64,000 nt of DNA. Origin: Oscillospiraceae bacterium. Its GTDB lineage: Bacteria; Bacillota; Clostridia; UBA1212; SIG427. The first letter of the stretch is position 1. Every line of letters begins with the position of its first letter. This document shows positions 8,333 through 16,921 of this stretch, in pieces. The stretch lies in assembly GCA_015069135.1 (NCBI GenBank), contig SVJE01000001.1, positions 1 through 64,000 on the forward strand, in the 5' to 3' direction. The notes beneath the pieces are model-generated. The model was given only the letters and a program-made list of their open reading frames with translations. It ran no database searches and was not told the DNA's origin. Position numbers and translations under genes: made by a program.

Positions 8333-9757
8333 GTGGCAAAAAGCATAAAAGATGTACTTGATTTAATCAGAGAAAATAATATTCAGATGATTGACTTCAA
8401 AATGGTTGACATTAACGGTCAGTACAGACATGTAACTATTCCTGCAGAAAACTTTTCCGAAGATACAATGAAAAGCGGAATCGGATTTGATGCATCAAAC
8501 TATGGATATGCTGTTGTGGAAAAAAGTGATATGGTATTCATTCCGGATCCTGATACAGCGGTAATTGATCCTTTCTGTGAAATTTCAACATTATCAATGA
8601 CAGGTAATGCCATGATAATAGATAATCCTGAGAACCGACCATTGGCTCAGTATCCGAGAAACATAGTTCTTGCGGCTGAAAAATACATGCAGGATTCCGG
8701 TATTGCAGATACAATGCTCATTTTACCGGAATTTGAATTCTATCTTTTTGATGAAGTAGGTTGGGAAGTTCAACCTAACAGTATCGGTGTTTCTCTTGAC
8801 ACACAGCAATCTTACTGGAACAGTGGTACAGAGGGAAGAGGTTGCGTGGTTCCTAAGCAGAAGGCATATCACATAGCAAAGCCTTTTGACCAGGCATATG
8901 AGTGCAGAAGCGAAATGTGTTTACATATGAAAGACGCGGGTATTGCAATAAACTACCATCATCCTGAAGTTGCCGCATCCGGTCAGTTTGAAATCGAGCC
9001 TCAGCTTGGTAAAATGTCTGAGATGGCTGATGCCACAATGATGATCAAATATATTATTCATAATACAGCTATGAAATATGGCAAGACCGCTACATTTATG
9101 CCAAAACCTATCTACGGAGAAGCAGGAAGCGGTATGCACGTTCATATGTTACTTCTTAAAGATGGACAGCCTGTTTTTGCAGATGATAAAGGTTATGCAG
9201 GTTTAAGTGAAAATGCCCACTATTTTATGGGTGGTCTTCTTAAGCATATTGCATCTCTCTGCGCGCTTACAAATCCAAGCACTAACTCATTTAAGAGATT
9301 GGTTCCGGGATTTGAGGCTCCTGTAACAGTAGGTTATGCTACATCTAATCGTAGTGCTGTAATCAGAATTCCTGCATATGCAAAGAGTCCTGATAAACGC
9401 AGATTTGAGCTAAGAAACCCTGATGCCACCTGTAACCCATATTTCTGTTATGCAGCAATTTTGATGGCAGGTCTTGATGGTATAAAGAATAAAATTGATC
9501 CACATGCAAATGGTTGGGGCCCGTATGATATGAATCTTTATCATTTAAGTGATGAAGAAAAGGCTAAACTCCATCATCTTCCAACCTCATTGGATGAAGC
9601 ACTGGTTGCTTTGGAAAATGATTATGAGTACTTAACAGCGGGAGGAGTATTCCCTGAAGAGTTACTTAAAAACTTCATTGAGGCCAAGAAAGCTGAATGC
9701 AGAGAACTGGCAAAGATTCCTCATCCTGCTGAATTTGATAAATATTACAACCTGTAA
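8333..9757 (+). CDS. glnA: Glutamine synthetase, type I
   Basis: 474-residue ATP-dependent glutamate-ammonia ligase, the usual length for GSI. The beta-grasp N-domain is about 1-105 and the catalytic domain follows. Visible landmarks are the metal-binding EFEFYLF segment (133-139), the ATP-site region around GSGMHVH (265-271), the glutamate-binding flap NPSTNSFKRLVPG (314-326), and RRFELRNPD (356-364). Tyr403 in NLYHLS sits where GSI enzymes carry the adenylylated tyrosine, though no adenylyltransferase gene is visible here. GTG 8333 is chosen because GCGAGGTG lies 6 bases upstream; the GTG at 8324 is part of that site. It is monocistronic, with its own promoter and terminator. Confidence 0.95.
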   Translation: MAKSIKDVLDLIRENNIQMIDFKMVDINGQYRHVTIPAENFSEDTMKSGIGFDASNYGYAVVEKSDMVFIPDPDTAVIDPFCEISTLSMTGNAMIIDNPENRPLAQYPRNIVLAAEKYMQDSGIADTMLILPEFEFYLFDEVGWEVQPNSIGVSLDTQQSYWNSGTEGRGCVVPKQKAYHIAKPFDQAYECRSEMCLHMKDAGIAINYHHPEVAASGQFEIEPQLGKMSEMADATMMIKYIIHNTAMKYGKTATFMPKPIYGEAGSGMHVHMLLLKDGQPVFADDKGYAGLSENAHYFMGGLLKHIASLCALTNPSTNSFKRLVPGFEAPVTVGYATSNRSAVIRIPAYAKSPDKRRFELRNPDATCNPYFCYAAILMAGLDGIKNKIDPHANGWGPYDMNLYHLSDEEKAKLHHLPTSLDEALVALENDYEYLTAGGVFPEELLKNFIEAKKAECRELAKIPHPAEFDKYYNL

Positions 9758-9775
9758 TTATTATGCTTATAAAAG

Positions 9776-9805
9776 AGGCAATGTCTTTACGGCATTGCCT
9801 TTTTT
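9776..9805 (+). terminator. glnA terminator
   Basis: AGGCAATG (9776-9783) pairs with CATTGCCT (9793-9800), followed by TTTTT. Confidence 0.9.
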
Positions 9806-9844
9806 GAGTATAATATACTATAGAATTTTAAAGGAGGTACTTAC

Positions 9845-10834
9845 ATGAAAATTAAACATTTTTGCTGCCTGTTTATGATTTTAATATTGACTTTGACAAC
9901 TACCTCCTGCGTTAATAATCTGGTTCCGTCTTTCACTGGTGAGCCGGATTATGATTATAGCTATAATCCGGATGCTAATAAAAAAGAATCGGATATTACG
10001 CCGGTTTTATACAAAGTTTCTGATGAAAACGGCTTCTATGTTTGGTTGTTTGGAGCTATAAGCAATCCTAAACAATCATATTATACATTGCCTGATTATA
10101 TTAACGATGCTTTTAATGAGTCAGATTATCTTGCTGTAAAATACGATTCTATAGTCAGTTATCCTGCAGATGTTCAGCAGATGGCTATTTCTAAACTGTT
10201 TTACAATGATGACACCAGTTTGAAAGACCATGTGGCATTGGATGTTTATAATGAAACCATAAAAATTGTCAGTGACAACATTGTTTATTCGGAAAAATAT
10301 GATAAATATATTGCATCTTATTGGTCCACAACCATTGACTCAATTGTCAGAGAAGAGATTGGAATAAGAAATGATGCCGGGCTTGATAAAACTTTTCTTA
10401 CCAGGGCAAAAAATGTTGATAAACCCATAAAAGAGATTGAATATTATGCATATGTTTACGAAATGATTTCCGGGTATTCTTATCCTTTGCAGGAAGCAAT
10501 GCTTATTAATTCTCTCTATGAGCATAACAATCTTGACGATTTCAAGAAGAAGCGAGAGATGCTTTACGAAGCCTGGGAAAACGGAAGTGAGGCAGAACTT
10601 GATAAAGGCTTTGACTCGGATTTTTCAATGGAAATAGATGCAACTTTGTATGATGAATATGTGAAGGAAACTTACACTGATAGAAATTCGAGAATAGTAG
10701 CTCACATAGAAAATGAAATAGAGACAGGCGAAAAAGTATTCTACTGCCTTGATACTTTTAGTGTTTTTGGCAAAAATTCAGTGTTAGATATGCTGAAATC
10801 AAAAGGTTATATAGTGGAGGCTATCAAGTCGTGA
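9845..10834 (+). CDS. TraB/GumN-like lipoprotein, catalytic motif lost
   Basis: 329 residues with a lipoprotein signal (lipobox TTSC, Cys22). After a short linker, TPVLYKVSDENG..VWLFGAIS resembles the start of the TraB/GumN (ChaN-like) hydrolase fold, whose members read 'PLLWKV....YLFGTIH'. The GxxH motif is changed to GAIS, and the second conserved Gly/His site near the C-terminus (YCLDTFSVFGKNSVLDMLKSKGY) lacks the family's GxGH. This suggests a non-catalytic surface homologue. GGAGG sits 7 bases before ATG 9845. The last 4 bases overlap the acetyltransferase start (GTGA), so the two are coupled. Cell-envelope location is likely; the function is unknown. Confidence 0.72.
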   Translation: MKIKHFCCLFMILILTLTTTSCVNNLVPSFTGEPDYDYSYNPDANKKESDITPVLYKVSDENGFYVWLFGAISNPKQSYYTLPDYINDAFNESDYLAVKYDSIVSYPADVQQMAISKLFYNDDTSLKDHVALDVYNETIKIVSDNIVYSEKYDKYIASYWSTTIDSIVREEIGIRNDAGLDKTFLTRAKNVDKPIKEIEYYAYVYEMISGYSYPLQEAMLINSLYEHNNLDDFKKKREMLYEAWENGSEAELDKGFDSDFSMEIDATLYDEYVKETYTDRNSRIVAHIENEIETGEKVFYCLDTFSVFGKNSVLDMLKSKGYIVEAIKS

Positions 10835-11427
10835 AACAGAAAATGCACACTGGGGAGTTGTATCTTCCCGGAGATGAAGAAATAATGAAGGAACAGCTTC
10901 TTTGTTTGGAGAAGCTTTATGATTACAATCATACACGTCCCTCTGAGCAGGATAAAAGAGCAGAAATGCTTAAGGAAATGTTTGCTGAAATAGGAGAGGG
11001 ATGTTATATTGAGCCTCCCTTTCATGCTAATTGGGCCGGTAAATTCATTCATTTTGGGAAGAACATATATGCAAATTTTAATCTTACCATGGTGGATGAT
11101 ACTCACATATATGTAGGGGATTATACCATGTTTGGTCCCAATGTAACTGTGGCTACTGCGGGGCATCCAATTTTACCGGAATTAAGAGAAAAAGCTTACC
11201 AGTATAATGCTTCTGTAAAAATAGGCAGAAACTGTTGGATTGGTGCAGGAGCTATAATATTACCCGGGATTACCATAGGCGATAATGTCGTGGTAGGAGC
11301 AGGTAGTGTAGTAACTAAAGACTTGCCATCCAATGTTGTGGCTGTGGGAAATCCTTGCAAGGTATTAAGAGAGATAAATCAAAGAGATAAAGAGTTTTAT
11401 TTTAAAAATCGTAAAATAGATTTATGA
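10831..11427 (+). CDS. Maltose/galactoside-type O-acetyltransferase
   Basis: 198 residues of the left-handed beta-helix (hexapeptide) acetyltransferase family. The N-terminal Mac-type cap reads M.TGELYLPGDEEI, and hexapeptide coils run from about 60 to 180. The catalytic His lies in the ATAGHP motif (about 108-113), and the C-terminal VVAVGNPCKVLREI segment is typical of acetyl-CoA binding. It transfers acetyl groups from acetyl-CoA to a sugar hydroxyl, probably as a trimer. The start is GTG 10831, overlapping the stop of the lipoprotein gene; a ribosome site is provided by GTGGAGG upstream. The sugar acceptor cannot be judged. Confidence 0.9.
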   Translation: MKQKMHTGELYLPGDEEIMKEQLLCLEKLYDYNHTRPSEQDKRAEMLKEMFAEIGEGCYIEPPFHANWAGKFIHFGKNIYANFNLTMVDDTHIYVGDYTMFGPNVTVATAGHPILPELREKAYQYNASVKIGRNCWIGAGAIILPGITIGDNVVVGAGSVVTKDLPSNVVAVGNPCKVLREINQRDKEFYFKNRKIDL

Positions 11428-11459
11428 TTTTCCGGGAATACTAATCCGGGGTGATTTGT

Positions 11460-12761
11460 GTGAATTCAATATGGACAGAAACTTCGGAGCTTCCCGGCTT
11501 TTCTTCTCTTGAAGGTGATATAAGTACTGATGTGCTCATCATCGGGGGAGGTATGGCCGGGATTCTTTGTGCCTACATGCTATCAAAAGCCAGGGTGAAA
11601 TATGCTTTAGTTGAGGCACATAGAATTTGCAGCGGTATTACAAAAAATACTACTGCTAAAATTACAGTACAGCATGGTCTCATATATAGTAAAATACTAA
11701 ATGAATTCGGGTTAGAAAAAGGCTCTCTTTATCTAAAGGCGAATATTGGAGCTTTAAATAAATATACTGAATTGTGCAAAAAAATCAAATGTGATTTTGA
11801 AATTAAAGATTCTTTTGTTTACTCATTAAGTGACAGACAAAAAATAGAGAATGAAATAAGGGTTCTCGAAAAAATTGGCTTAAGAACAGACTTTGAAAAA
11901 GATTTACCACTGCCGTTTCAGGTTGCCGGTTCCGTAAAAATTAAAAATCAGGCGCAATTCAATCCGCTTAAATTTATTTCTGCAATTTCAAGAAATCTCA
12001 ATATATATGAAAATACAAAAGTGATGAGTCTTGCAAAAAACACTGCAGTGATACCAAATGGAACAATCAAAGCCAAGAAAATTATTATTGCCACTCATTT
12101 TCCAATAATCAACAAACACGGAAATTATTTTCTTAAAATGTACCAGCATCGTTCTTATGTGATTGGTTTAGAAAAAGGACCGCAACTTAATGGGATGTAC
12201 GTAGATGAAAACGAAAAAGGTATGTCTTTCCGAAATTATAAAGACATGCTACTGCTGGGTGGCGGTGATCATCGGACCGGTAAAAAGGGTGGAAATTGGG
12301 CCGAATTAAGGTCTTTTGCAAAGAAGTATTATCCTGATGCTAAAGAAAAATTTTTCTGGGCCACGCAGGACTGTATGACTTTAGATAGTGTTCCTTATAT
12401 AGGACGATATTCAAAGAATACCCAGGATCTTTATGTGGCAACAGGATTTAATAAATGGGGAATGACATCTTCTATGGTTGCAGCTCTGGTTCTGCTTGAT
12501 TTGGTTCAGGAAAAGGAGAATCCTTATGAATCTTTATTTCTGCCATCAAGAAGTATTTTAAGGCCTCAGCTTGCTGTAAATACTTTTGAAACAATAACTA
12601 ATTTTTTGTGTTTTACCGGTAAAAGGTGTCCTCATTTAGGATGTAGCCTTAAATGGAACTCTGCGGAAAAGTCCTGGGACTGTCCGTGTCATGGCTCCAG
12701 ATTTACAGAAGATGGTCAGCTTATAGATAATCCTGCAACAGATGATATGAAATCAAATTGA
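11460..12761 (+). CDS. FAD-dependent oxidoreductase with C-terminal Rieske domain
   Basis: 433 residues. An N-terminal DAO-type FAD domain carries the dinucleotide motif IIGGGMAG (about 27-34). The C-terminal Rieske [2Fe-2S] domain has CPHLGC and CPCHGSRF ligand motifs (about 381-415). This DAO-Rieske architecture is widespread in Firmicutes (YhfW-like), and its substrate is generally not known. GTG 11460 is used because GGGGTGA lies 5 bases upstream; the GTG at 11451 falls inside that site. The tail after the last Rieske ligand is short (about 20 residues). Electron transfer from an amine-type substrate via FAD to the cluster is a reasonable family-level inference. Confidence 0.88.
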   Translation: MNSIWTETSELPGFSSLEGDISTDVLIIGGGMAGILCAYMLSKARVKYALVEAHRICSGITKNTTAKITVQHGLIYSKILNEFGLEKGSLYLKANIGALNKYTELCKKIKCDFEIKDSFVYSLSDRQKIENEIRVLEKIGLRTDFEKDLPLPFQVAGSVKIKNQAQFNPLKFISAISRNLNIYENTKVMSLAKNTAVIPNGTIKAKKIIIATHFPIINKHGNYFLKMYQHRSYVIGLEKGPQLNGMYVDENEKGMSFRNYKDMLLLGGGDHRTGKKGGNWAELRSFAKKYYPDAKEKFFWATQDCMTLDSVPYIGRYSKNTQDLYVATGFNKWGMTSSMVAALVLLDLVQEKENPYESLFLPSRSILRPQLAVNTFETITNFLCFTGKRCPHLGCSLKWNSAEKSWDCPCHGSRFTEDGQLIDNPATDDMKSN

Positions 12762-12786
12762 CCACATTTTACAGCAATGATATAAT
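12758..12786 (+). promoter_or_regulatory. tsaE promoter giving a near-leaderless transcript
   Basis: TTGACC (12758-12763), a 17-bp spacer and TATAAT (12781-12786). The -35 overlaps the stop codon of the Rieske gene. With initiation 6-8 bases after the -10, the RNA would start only 2-4 bases before the tsaE ATG at 12796. Confidence 0.7.
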
Positions 12787-12795
12787 AAATCTGTT

Positions 12796-13263
12796 ATGAA
12801 GAAATATGTTTTTACCACAGAATCAGAAAATGAAACAATGAACCTGGGAAGAAAAGTAGGCGCTTTCTTAAAACCGGGAGATGTTATAGCAATGACCGGA
12901 GACTTGGGTGCCGGAAAAACCCATTTTACAATGGGTGTTGCAGAAACTCTGGGTATTACTGAATATGTAAGCAGCCCTACATTTACCATAGTAAATGAAT
13001 ACACTAAAGGTAAGATGCCACTATATCATATGGACGCATACAGATTGGGAGACCCTGATGAACTTATGGAAATAGGTTTTGAAGAATATTTATCCGGCGG
13101 CGGTGTGATTATAATTGAATGGGCTGATATTGTGGAAGATGTTTTACCTCCGGATACCATATGGGTTGAAATTCAACGTATGGATATGGTGGGGTTGAAT
13201 ACCAGAAATATTATACTAAAAGTTCCGGAAGGAGATGATCGTTTTGCTGATTTTGGGAATTGA
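12796..13263 (+). CDS. tsaE: tRNA t6A synthesis ATPase TsaE
   Basis: 155 residues, the normal length. The P-loop GDLGAGKT (about 35-42), the SSPTFTIVNEY switch (about 58-68) and a Walker B-like IIIEWAD segment (about 109-115) are diagnostic. TsaE hydrolyses ATP while working with TsaB and TsaD to make N6-threonylcarbamoyladenosine at tRNA position 37. tsaB overlaps its end and rimI follows, the classical tsaE-tsaB-rimI order; tsaD is not in the window. No Shine-Dalgarno sequence precedes the ATG, which agrees with the very short leader predicted from the promoter. Confidence 0.95.
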   Translation: MKKYVFTTESENETMNLGRKVGAFLKPGDVIAMTGDLGAGKTHFTMGVAETLGITEYVSSPTFTIVNEYTKGKMPLYHMDAYRLGDPDELMEIGFEEYLSGGGVIIIEWADIVEDVLPPDTIWVEIQRMDMVGLNTRNIILKVPEGDDRFADFGN

Positions 13264-13924
13264 TACATCCTGTGCTTGTGCTAAAGTTGCACTTTTGAAA
13301 GACGGTCGGGTTCTGGGGACTTCTTATGCTGATGATATGAAAACACATTCTGTTAAGCTTATGCCTATGGTGGATGAGGTTCTTAAGAGTAATAATGTGT
13401 TACCGGCTGATCTGAATCTGATAGGTGTAGTAACCGGACCGGGATCATTTACAGGACTTCGTATAGGCGTTACCACTGCAAAGGCTATTGCTTATGCAGC
13501 GGATACAAAGTTGGTGGGAGTAAACACACTTGATTTTTTGGCTGCTTCTGTTTCAGAAAAAGATGTGTTAATATGCCCTGTTGTTGACGCAAGAAATACA
13601 AATGTTTATTGCAATGCATATGAAAATGGAAGTCCTTTGTGGGAATGTGAAGTCCTTTCTTCTGAATGTCTGGCAAAAAAGCTAAAGGACCTTAATAAAG
13701 AGGTCGTTTTCACAGGTGACGGAGCTGAAAAATATTTTGAGATATACAGAGATATTTTAGGCGATTTGTGCAAAACAGCTCCGGCAAATGAAATCAAGGG
13801 CAGAGCAGAAGTGTTGTGCTATATTACTGAAAAGAAACAAGCTGAAGCTGAAAATGCTTTTGAACTTCAGGTTAATTATTACAGAATAACTCAGGCGGAG
13901 AGAATGAAAAATGGCGGAAATTAA
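13244..13924 (+). CDS. tsaB: tRNA t6A synthesis protein TsaB
   Basis: About 226 residues of the ASKHA-fold partner of TsaD. The start ILGIDTS, and VVTGPGSFTGLRIG at about 65-78, are typical of TsaB. TsaB bridges TsaD and TsaE in the t6A complex and has no catalysis of its own. A TTG at 13244 is preferred because GGAAGGAG ends 9 bases upstream and the product then begins MLILGIDTS like relatives. An ATG at 13235 is fused to the ribosome site and would add three residues. It overlaps tsaE by 20 bases and rimI by 14 bases, so translation is coupled. Confidence 0.94.
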   Translation: MLILGIDTSCACAKVALLKDGRVLGTSYADDMKTHSVKLMPMVDEVLKSNNVLPADLNLIGVVTGPGSFTGLRIGVTTAKAIAYAADTKLVGVNTLDFLAASVSEKDVLICPVVDARNTNVYCNAYENGSPLWECEVLSSECLAKKLKDLNKEVVFTGDGAEKYFEIYRDILGDLCKTAPANEIKGRAEVLCYITEKKQAEAENAFELQVNYYRITQAERMKNGGN

Positions 13925-14348
13925 GAAACTGGATGAAAGCTATATTTCAGAAATCGCTGGTCTTGAAGCTGTTTGTTTTTCTGACGGATGGTCAGAACAG
14001 ATGGTAAGGGAATCATTCAGATATCCAGGTGCTGAGGTTTTCGGGATTTTTTCAGAAAATAAGTTGGTAGGGTATTATGTTGCAGGACAGATACTGGACG
14101 AAGGTGAGCTTATGAGCATATGTGTGCTTCCTGATTATCGTGGCAATGGTTTTGGTAAAATGCTCATGAACCACATGGATCAGATTTTCATTGCTAAAAA
14201 GGCTTCTTGCGTTTTTCTTGAAGTAAGGGAAGGAAATACACCTGCAAGAAACTTATATAAAGATTCAAAATTCAAAGAAATTGGCTTAAGAAAAGGTTAT
14301 TATCAGGATAATGGAGAAAATGCTGTTATTATGATTAAAAACTATTGA
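13911..14348 (+). CDS. rimI: Ribosomal protein S18-alanine N-acetyltransferase RimI
   Basis: 145 residues of the GNAT superfamily. The acetyl-CoA pyrophosphate loop reads LPDYRGNGFGK (about 73-83), and the C-terminal ARNLYKDSKFKEIGLRKGYY segment is typical of RimI. It acetylates the N-terminal alanine of S18. The ATG at 13911 lies inside the end of tsaB with the upstream site GGCGGAGAG; the pairing with tsaB and tsaE is conserved in Firmicutes. RimI enzymes are promiscuous, so substrates beyond S18 are possible. Confidence 0.92.
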   Translation: MAEIKKLDESYISEIAGLEAVCFSDGWSEQMVRESFRYPGAEVFGIFSENKLVGYYVAGQILDEGELMSICVLPDYRGNGFGKMLMNHMDQIFIAKKASCVFLEVREGNTPARNLYKDSKFKEIGLRKGYYQDNGENAVIMIKNY

Positions 14349-14412
14349 TTTTACCGTGAAATGTGGTAAAATTAACTCAATATGGTTATTATTTGAAAAG
14401 GAGATGTTTTTT

Positions 14413-15381
14413 ATGCCATTAGTTAATACTAAAGAAATGTTTGAAAAAGCATATAACGGCGGATACGCTATCGGCGCATTCAACGTAAACAACATGGAAA
14501 TCGTTCAGGGTATCACTGAAGCTTGTGCTGAGGAGAACGCTCCTGTTATTCTTCAGGTTTCCAAAGGAGCAAGAGCTTATGCTAACCACAACTACCTTGT
14601 AAAGTTGGTTGAGGCTGCTATCGTTTGCAACCCTGATTTACCAATTGCATTGCATTTGGACCACGGTCCTGATTTCGAGACATGTAAAGCATGTATCGAC
14701 GGTGGTTTCTCTTCTGTTATGATTGATGCTTCTTCTAAGCCTTTCGAAGAGAATATAGAAATTACTAAGAAAGTTGTTGAGTATGCACATGCTCACGGCG
14801 TAACAGTTGAAGCAGAGCTTGGTACTCTGGCAGGTGTTGAGGATGATGTTCAGGTTTCTGCTGAAGATTCTTCTTACACAAGACCTGAAGAGGTTGAAGA
14901 GTTTGTTGCTAAGACAGGTTGTGACTCTTTGGCTATTGCTATCGGTACCAGCCATGGTGCATACAAGTTTAAACCAGAACAGTGCACAAGAAACGAAAAG
15001 GGTATTCTGGTTCCACCACCACTTCGCCTTGACATTCTTGATGAAGTTGCTAAGAAGCTTCCTGGTTTCCCAATCGTTCTTCATGGTTCTTCTTCTGTTC
15101 CACAGGACTACGTTAAGATGATTAACGACAACGGTGGTAAGATGCCTGATGCTGTTGGTGTTCCTGAAGATCAGCTTCGTGAAGCTGCAAGAAGAGCTGT
15201 ATGTAAGATTAACATTGACTCTGACTTGAGACTTGCTATGACAGGTACTATTCGTCAGTTCTACAATGAGCATCCTGACAAGTTCGACCCAAGAGAGTAC
15301 TTGAAACCAGCTAGAGCTAACATCAAGGAATTGGTTCGTCACAAGTTGATTAACGTTCTTGGTTGCAACGGCAAGGCTTAA
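14413..15381 (+). CDS. fba: Fructose-bisphosphate aldolase, class II
   Basis: 322-residue zinc aldolase that splits fructose-1,6-bisphosphate into DHAP and glyceraldehyde-3-phosphate. Visible landmarks are the zinc and catalytic segment ALHLDHGPDFETCKACIDGG (Asp-His near residues 82-85), VEAELGTLAG, the phosphate-binding SHGAYKF region, and VLHGSSSVP. Frequent Tyr, Asn and Asp codons of the abundant-tRNA type (TAC, AAC, GAC) suggest high expression. ATG 14413 follows AAAAGGAG by 8 bases; the longer in-frame ATG upstream lies in the intergenic region. Its own terminator follows. Confidence 0.96.
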   Translation: MPLVNTKEMFEKAYNGGYAIGAFNVNNMEIVQGITEACAEENAPVILQVSKGARAYANHNYLVKLVEAAIVCNPDLPIALHLDHGPDFETCKACIDGGFSSVMIDASSKPFEENIEITKKVVEYAHAHGVTVEAELGTLAGVEDDVQVSAEDSSYTRPEEVEEFVAKTGCDSLAIAIGTSHGAYKFKPEQCTRNEKGILVPPPLRLDILDEVAKKLPGFPIVLHGSSSVPQDYVKMINDNGGKMPDAVGVPEDQLREAARRAVCKINIDSDLRLAMTGTIRQFYNEHPDKFDPREYLKPARANIKELVRHKLINVLGCNGKA

Positions 15382-15400
15382 TATTAAAAATCGTTTAATG

Positions 15401-15434
15401 AGGCTGACTCTTTTGTGTCAGCCTTATTTTTTTT
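15401..15434 (+). terminator. fba terminator
   Basis: AGGCTGAC (15401-15408) pairs with GTCAGCCT (15417-15424), then an A and an eight-T tract. Confidence 0.92.
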
Positions 15435-15450
15435 GAAAAATTTATTCGAT

Positions 15451-15669
15451 CACCCCTATATAGAAGGGCTGGAATTGAATGCTTGTATGGGGAAAGTTGA
15501 TATTTTCCCCTATATAATTGCTGTTTTTAAAGGATTATATATAGGGAAATAAGGCCTAAAATGACCAAAACCCCTGGATGATATGGTTTGATTTAAATGT
15601 TTATATAGGGGTAATCGACACATTTCCCTATATAATTATAACTTTATAGAAGCTTGTGTAGGGGTAATG
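15451..15669. repeat. Array of alternating TATATAGGGG/CCCCTATATA palindromic units
   Basis: In 219 bp, a TTATATAGGGG(T/A)AAT-type motif occurs at least seven times in alternating orientation: minus 15453-15463, plus 15481-15497, minus 15503-15519, plus 15533-15550, plus 15600-15615, minus 15621-15637 and plus 15651-15668. A weak copy lies near 15571. Neighbouring units form hairpins, for example TTATATAGGG/CCCTATATAA (15601-15631). The array lies between two convergent genes, so it is not a promoter. It has no CRISPR-like regular spacing. Possible readings are a REP-like cluster, a degenerate MITE, or a protein-binding array. Confidence 0.75.
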
Positions 15670-15679
15670 TATATACTGA

Positions 15680-16882
15680 TTATTTTCTGATTCGAAGCTT
15701 GAATAGAATGAGCAAAGCTTCTATTGCAAGTAAAGCGAATATAATAAATGTAACCTGTCTGTTTTCAGACATAAGGTTTATAAGGTCGTTTATTCTGGAT
15801 GATTCAATGTATATAGTGTTTGCAGCTTCTACAGGTGTCGTTACAACACTGCCGTCGAAAAGCTGAATGTTTGCAATTCCAATATCTTCACCTTTATAAA
15901 TAGGTGGAGCTATTTCTTCGAAATCATACCCTTCGTTCATGATAAAACTGGTTTGTAAAATAGGGGTGTCTACATCAGCAGAAATGATACAGTAAATATC
16001 ATTAGTTGCTGAGATGTCTAATGTTTCACTTCCTAATTTGTATGAAAGAAGAATATCTCCTTTAGTTATTACTGTTTTTTTGTAATAGTGCTGAGATATA
16101 TTAGTGATTAAATTCTGTCCCAAAGTATTATGATCTATGCCATACATGTGGTCTGCCACAATAATCAGTTCTATAGGAAGATTATTGCTGATACTTGTTA
16201 TTCTTCCAAGATAGCTCATAGATGTGTACTTGCCATTATTATGGTGATAACTACAGGTTGTTCCGCCTACGTTTTTCGAGTTGCCGGCAGCCATTACCAT
16301 TTTGTTACTATTACTGATAAGTGTGCCATCTGTACTTAGCACGGTAGCCTGAGAACAGTAAAGTATCCTAAACTCCTTGTTGTTGAGAGCTTTGTAAATA
16401 AAAGTAGCAATATCTGTAAGTGTAGTGTTGGAATGTTGGAAATCCTGATTGTCTGCAGTCATTGTGTCTGCAAAAATAGTGTTATTAAGTCCCATTTCTT
16501 TTGCTCTGGTATTTAAGAGAACTATCTGATCATCTCTTGTAGGTGCGATCATACCGGCTAATGCTATAGTTGCATCATTTGTTTCTGTGAGCATAGTCAG
16601 TTTTATTAAGTCCGGAACCGGGTAAAATATTCCTTCCACCGGAGCTTTCAGTGTGGTACTTAAGGTTTCCAGCGCGATGAGAGAAACCATCATTTTATAA
16701 AGAAGGGAGATGTTTGCAGGTGAAGTACTGTCTCTTGATAATAGAACCTGTCCTGTTTCAGAGGACATTACTATATATGAGGGGGAATACTGGCTTCCGC
16801 TTAATTCATGTGCAGATACACCTGTTAAAGGATACATACACAAAATTAAAGCCAATACCAAAACAAGAAACTTTTTACCCAC
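15680..16882 (-). CDS. DacF/PBP5-like protein with lost active-site motifs
   Basis: 400 residues with a signal peptide (1-24), a D-alanyl-D-alanine carboxypeptidase-like domain (about 30-270), a PBP5-type C-terminal beta domain (about 280-365), and a final membrane anchor (about 378-395). In the family, SxxK, SxN and KTG are catalytic. Here the SxxK serine aligns to Leu60 (LLYK), SxN reads ETN (100-102), and the KTG region (VGGTTCSYHHNNGKY) has no KTG. It is therefore probably a pseudoenzyme, perhaps structural or peptidoglycan-binding. The GTG start has GGGAG 7 bases upstream. It follows ilvE on the same strand after 39 bases. Confidence 0.8.
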   Translation of the reverse strand: MGKKFLVLVLALILCMYPLTGVSAHELSGSQYSPSYIVMSSETGQVLLSRDSTSPANISLLYKMMVSLIALETLSTTLKAPVEGIFYPVPDLIKLTMLTETNDATIALAGMIAPTRDDQIVLLNTRAKEMGLNNTIFADTMTADNQDFQHSNTTLTDIATFIYKALNNKEFRILYCSQATVLSTDGTLISNSNKMVMAAGNSKNVGGTTCSYHHNNGKYTSMSYLGRITSISNNLPIELIIVADHMYGIDHNTLGQNLITNISQHYYKKTVITKGDILLSYKLGSETLDISATNDIYCIISADVDTPILQTSFIMNEGYDFEEIAPPIYKGEDIGIANIQLFDGSVVTTPVEAANTIYIESSRINDLINLMSENRQVTFIIFALLAIEALLILFKLRIRK

Positions 16883-16921
16883 AACTATCTCCCGAAAAGT
16901 TAAATATATAATATATATTGA

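Noticed and set aside
14638-15342. 234-codon open frame antisense to fba
   Set aside because: fba is unmistakable on the plus strand; the antisense frame reflects its codon bias and has no start signals or family resemblance.
15451-15669. Possible CRISPR array
   Set aside because: Units alternate in orientation, spacing is irregular and there are no unique spacers or cas genes.
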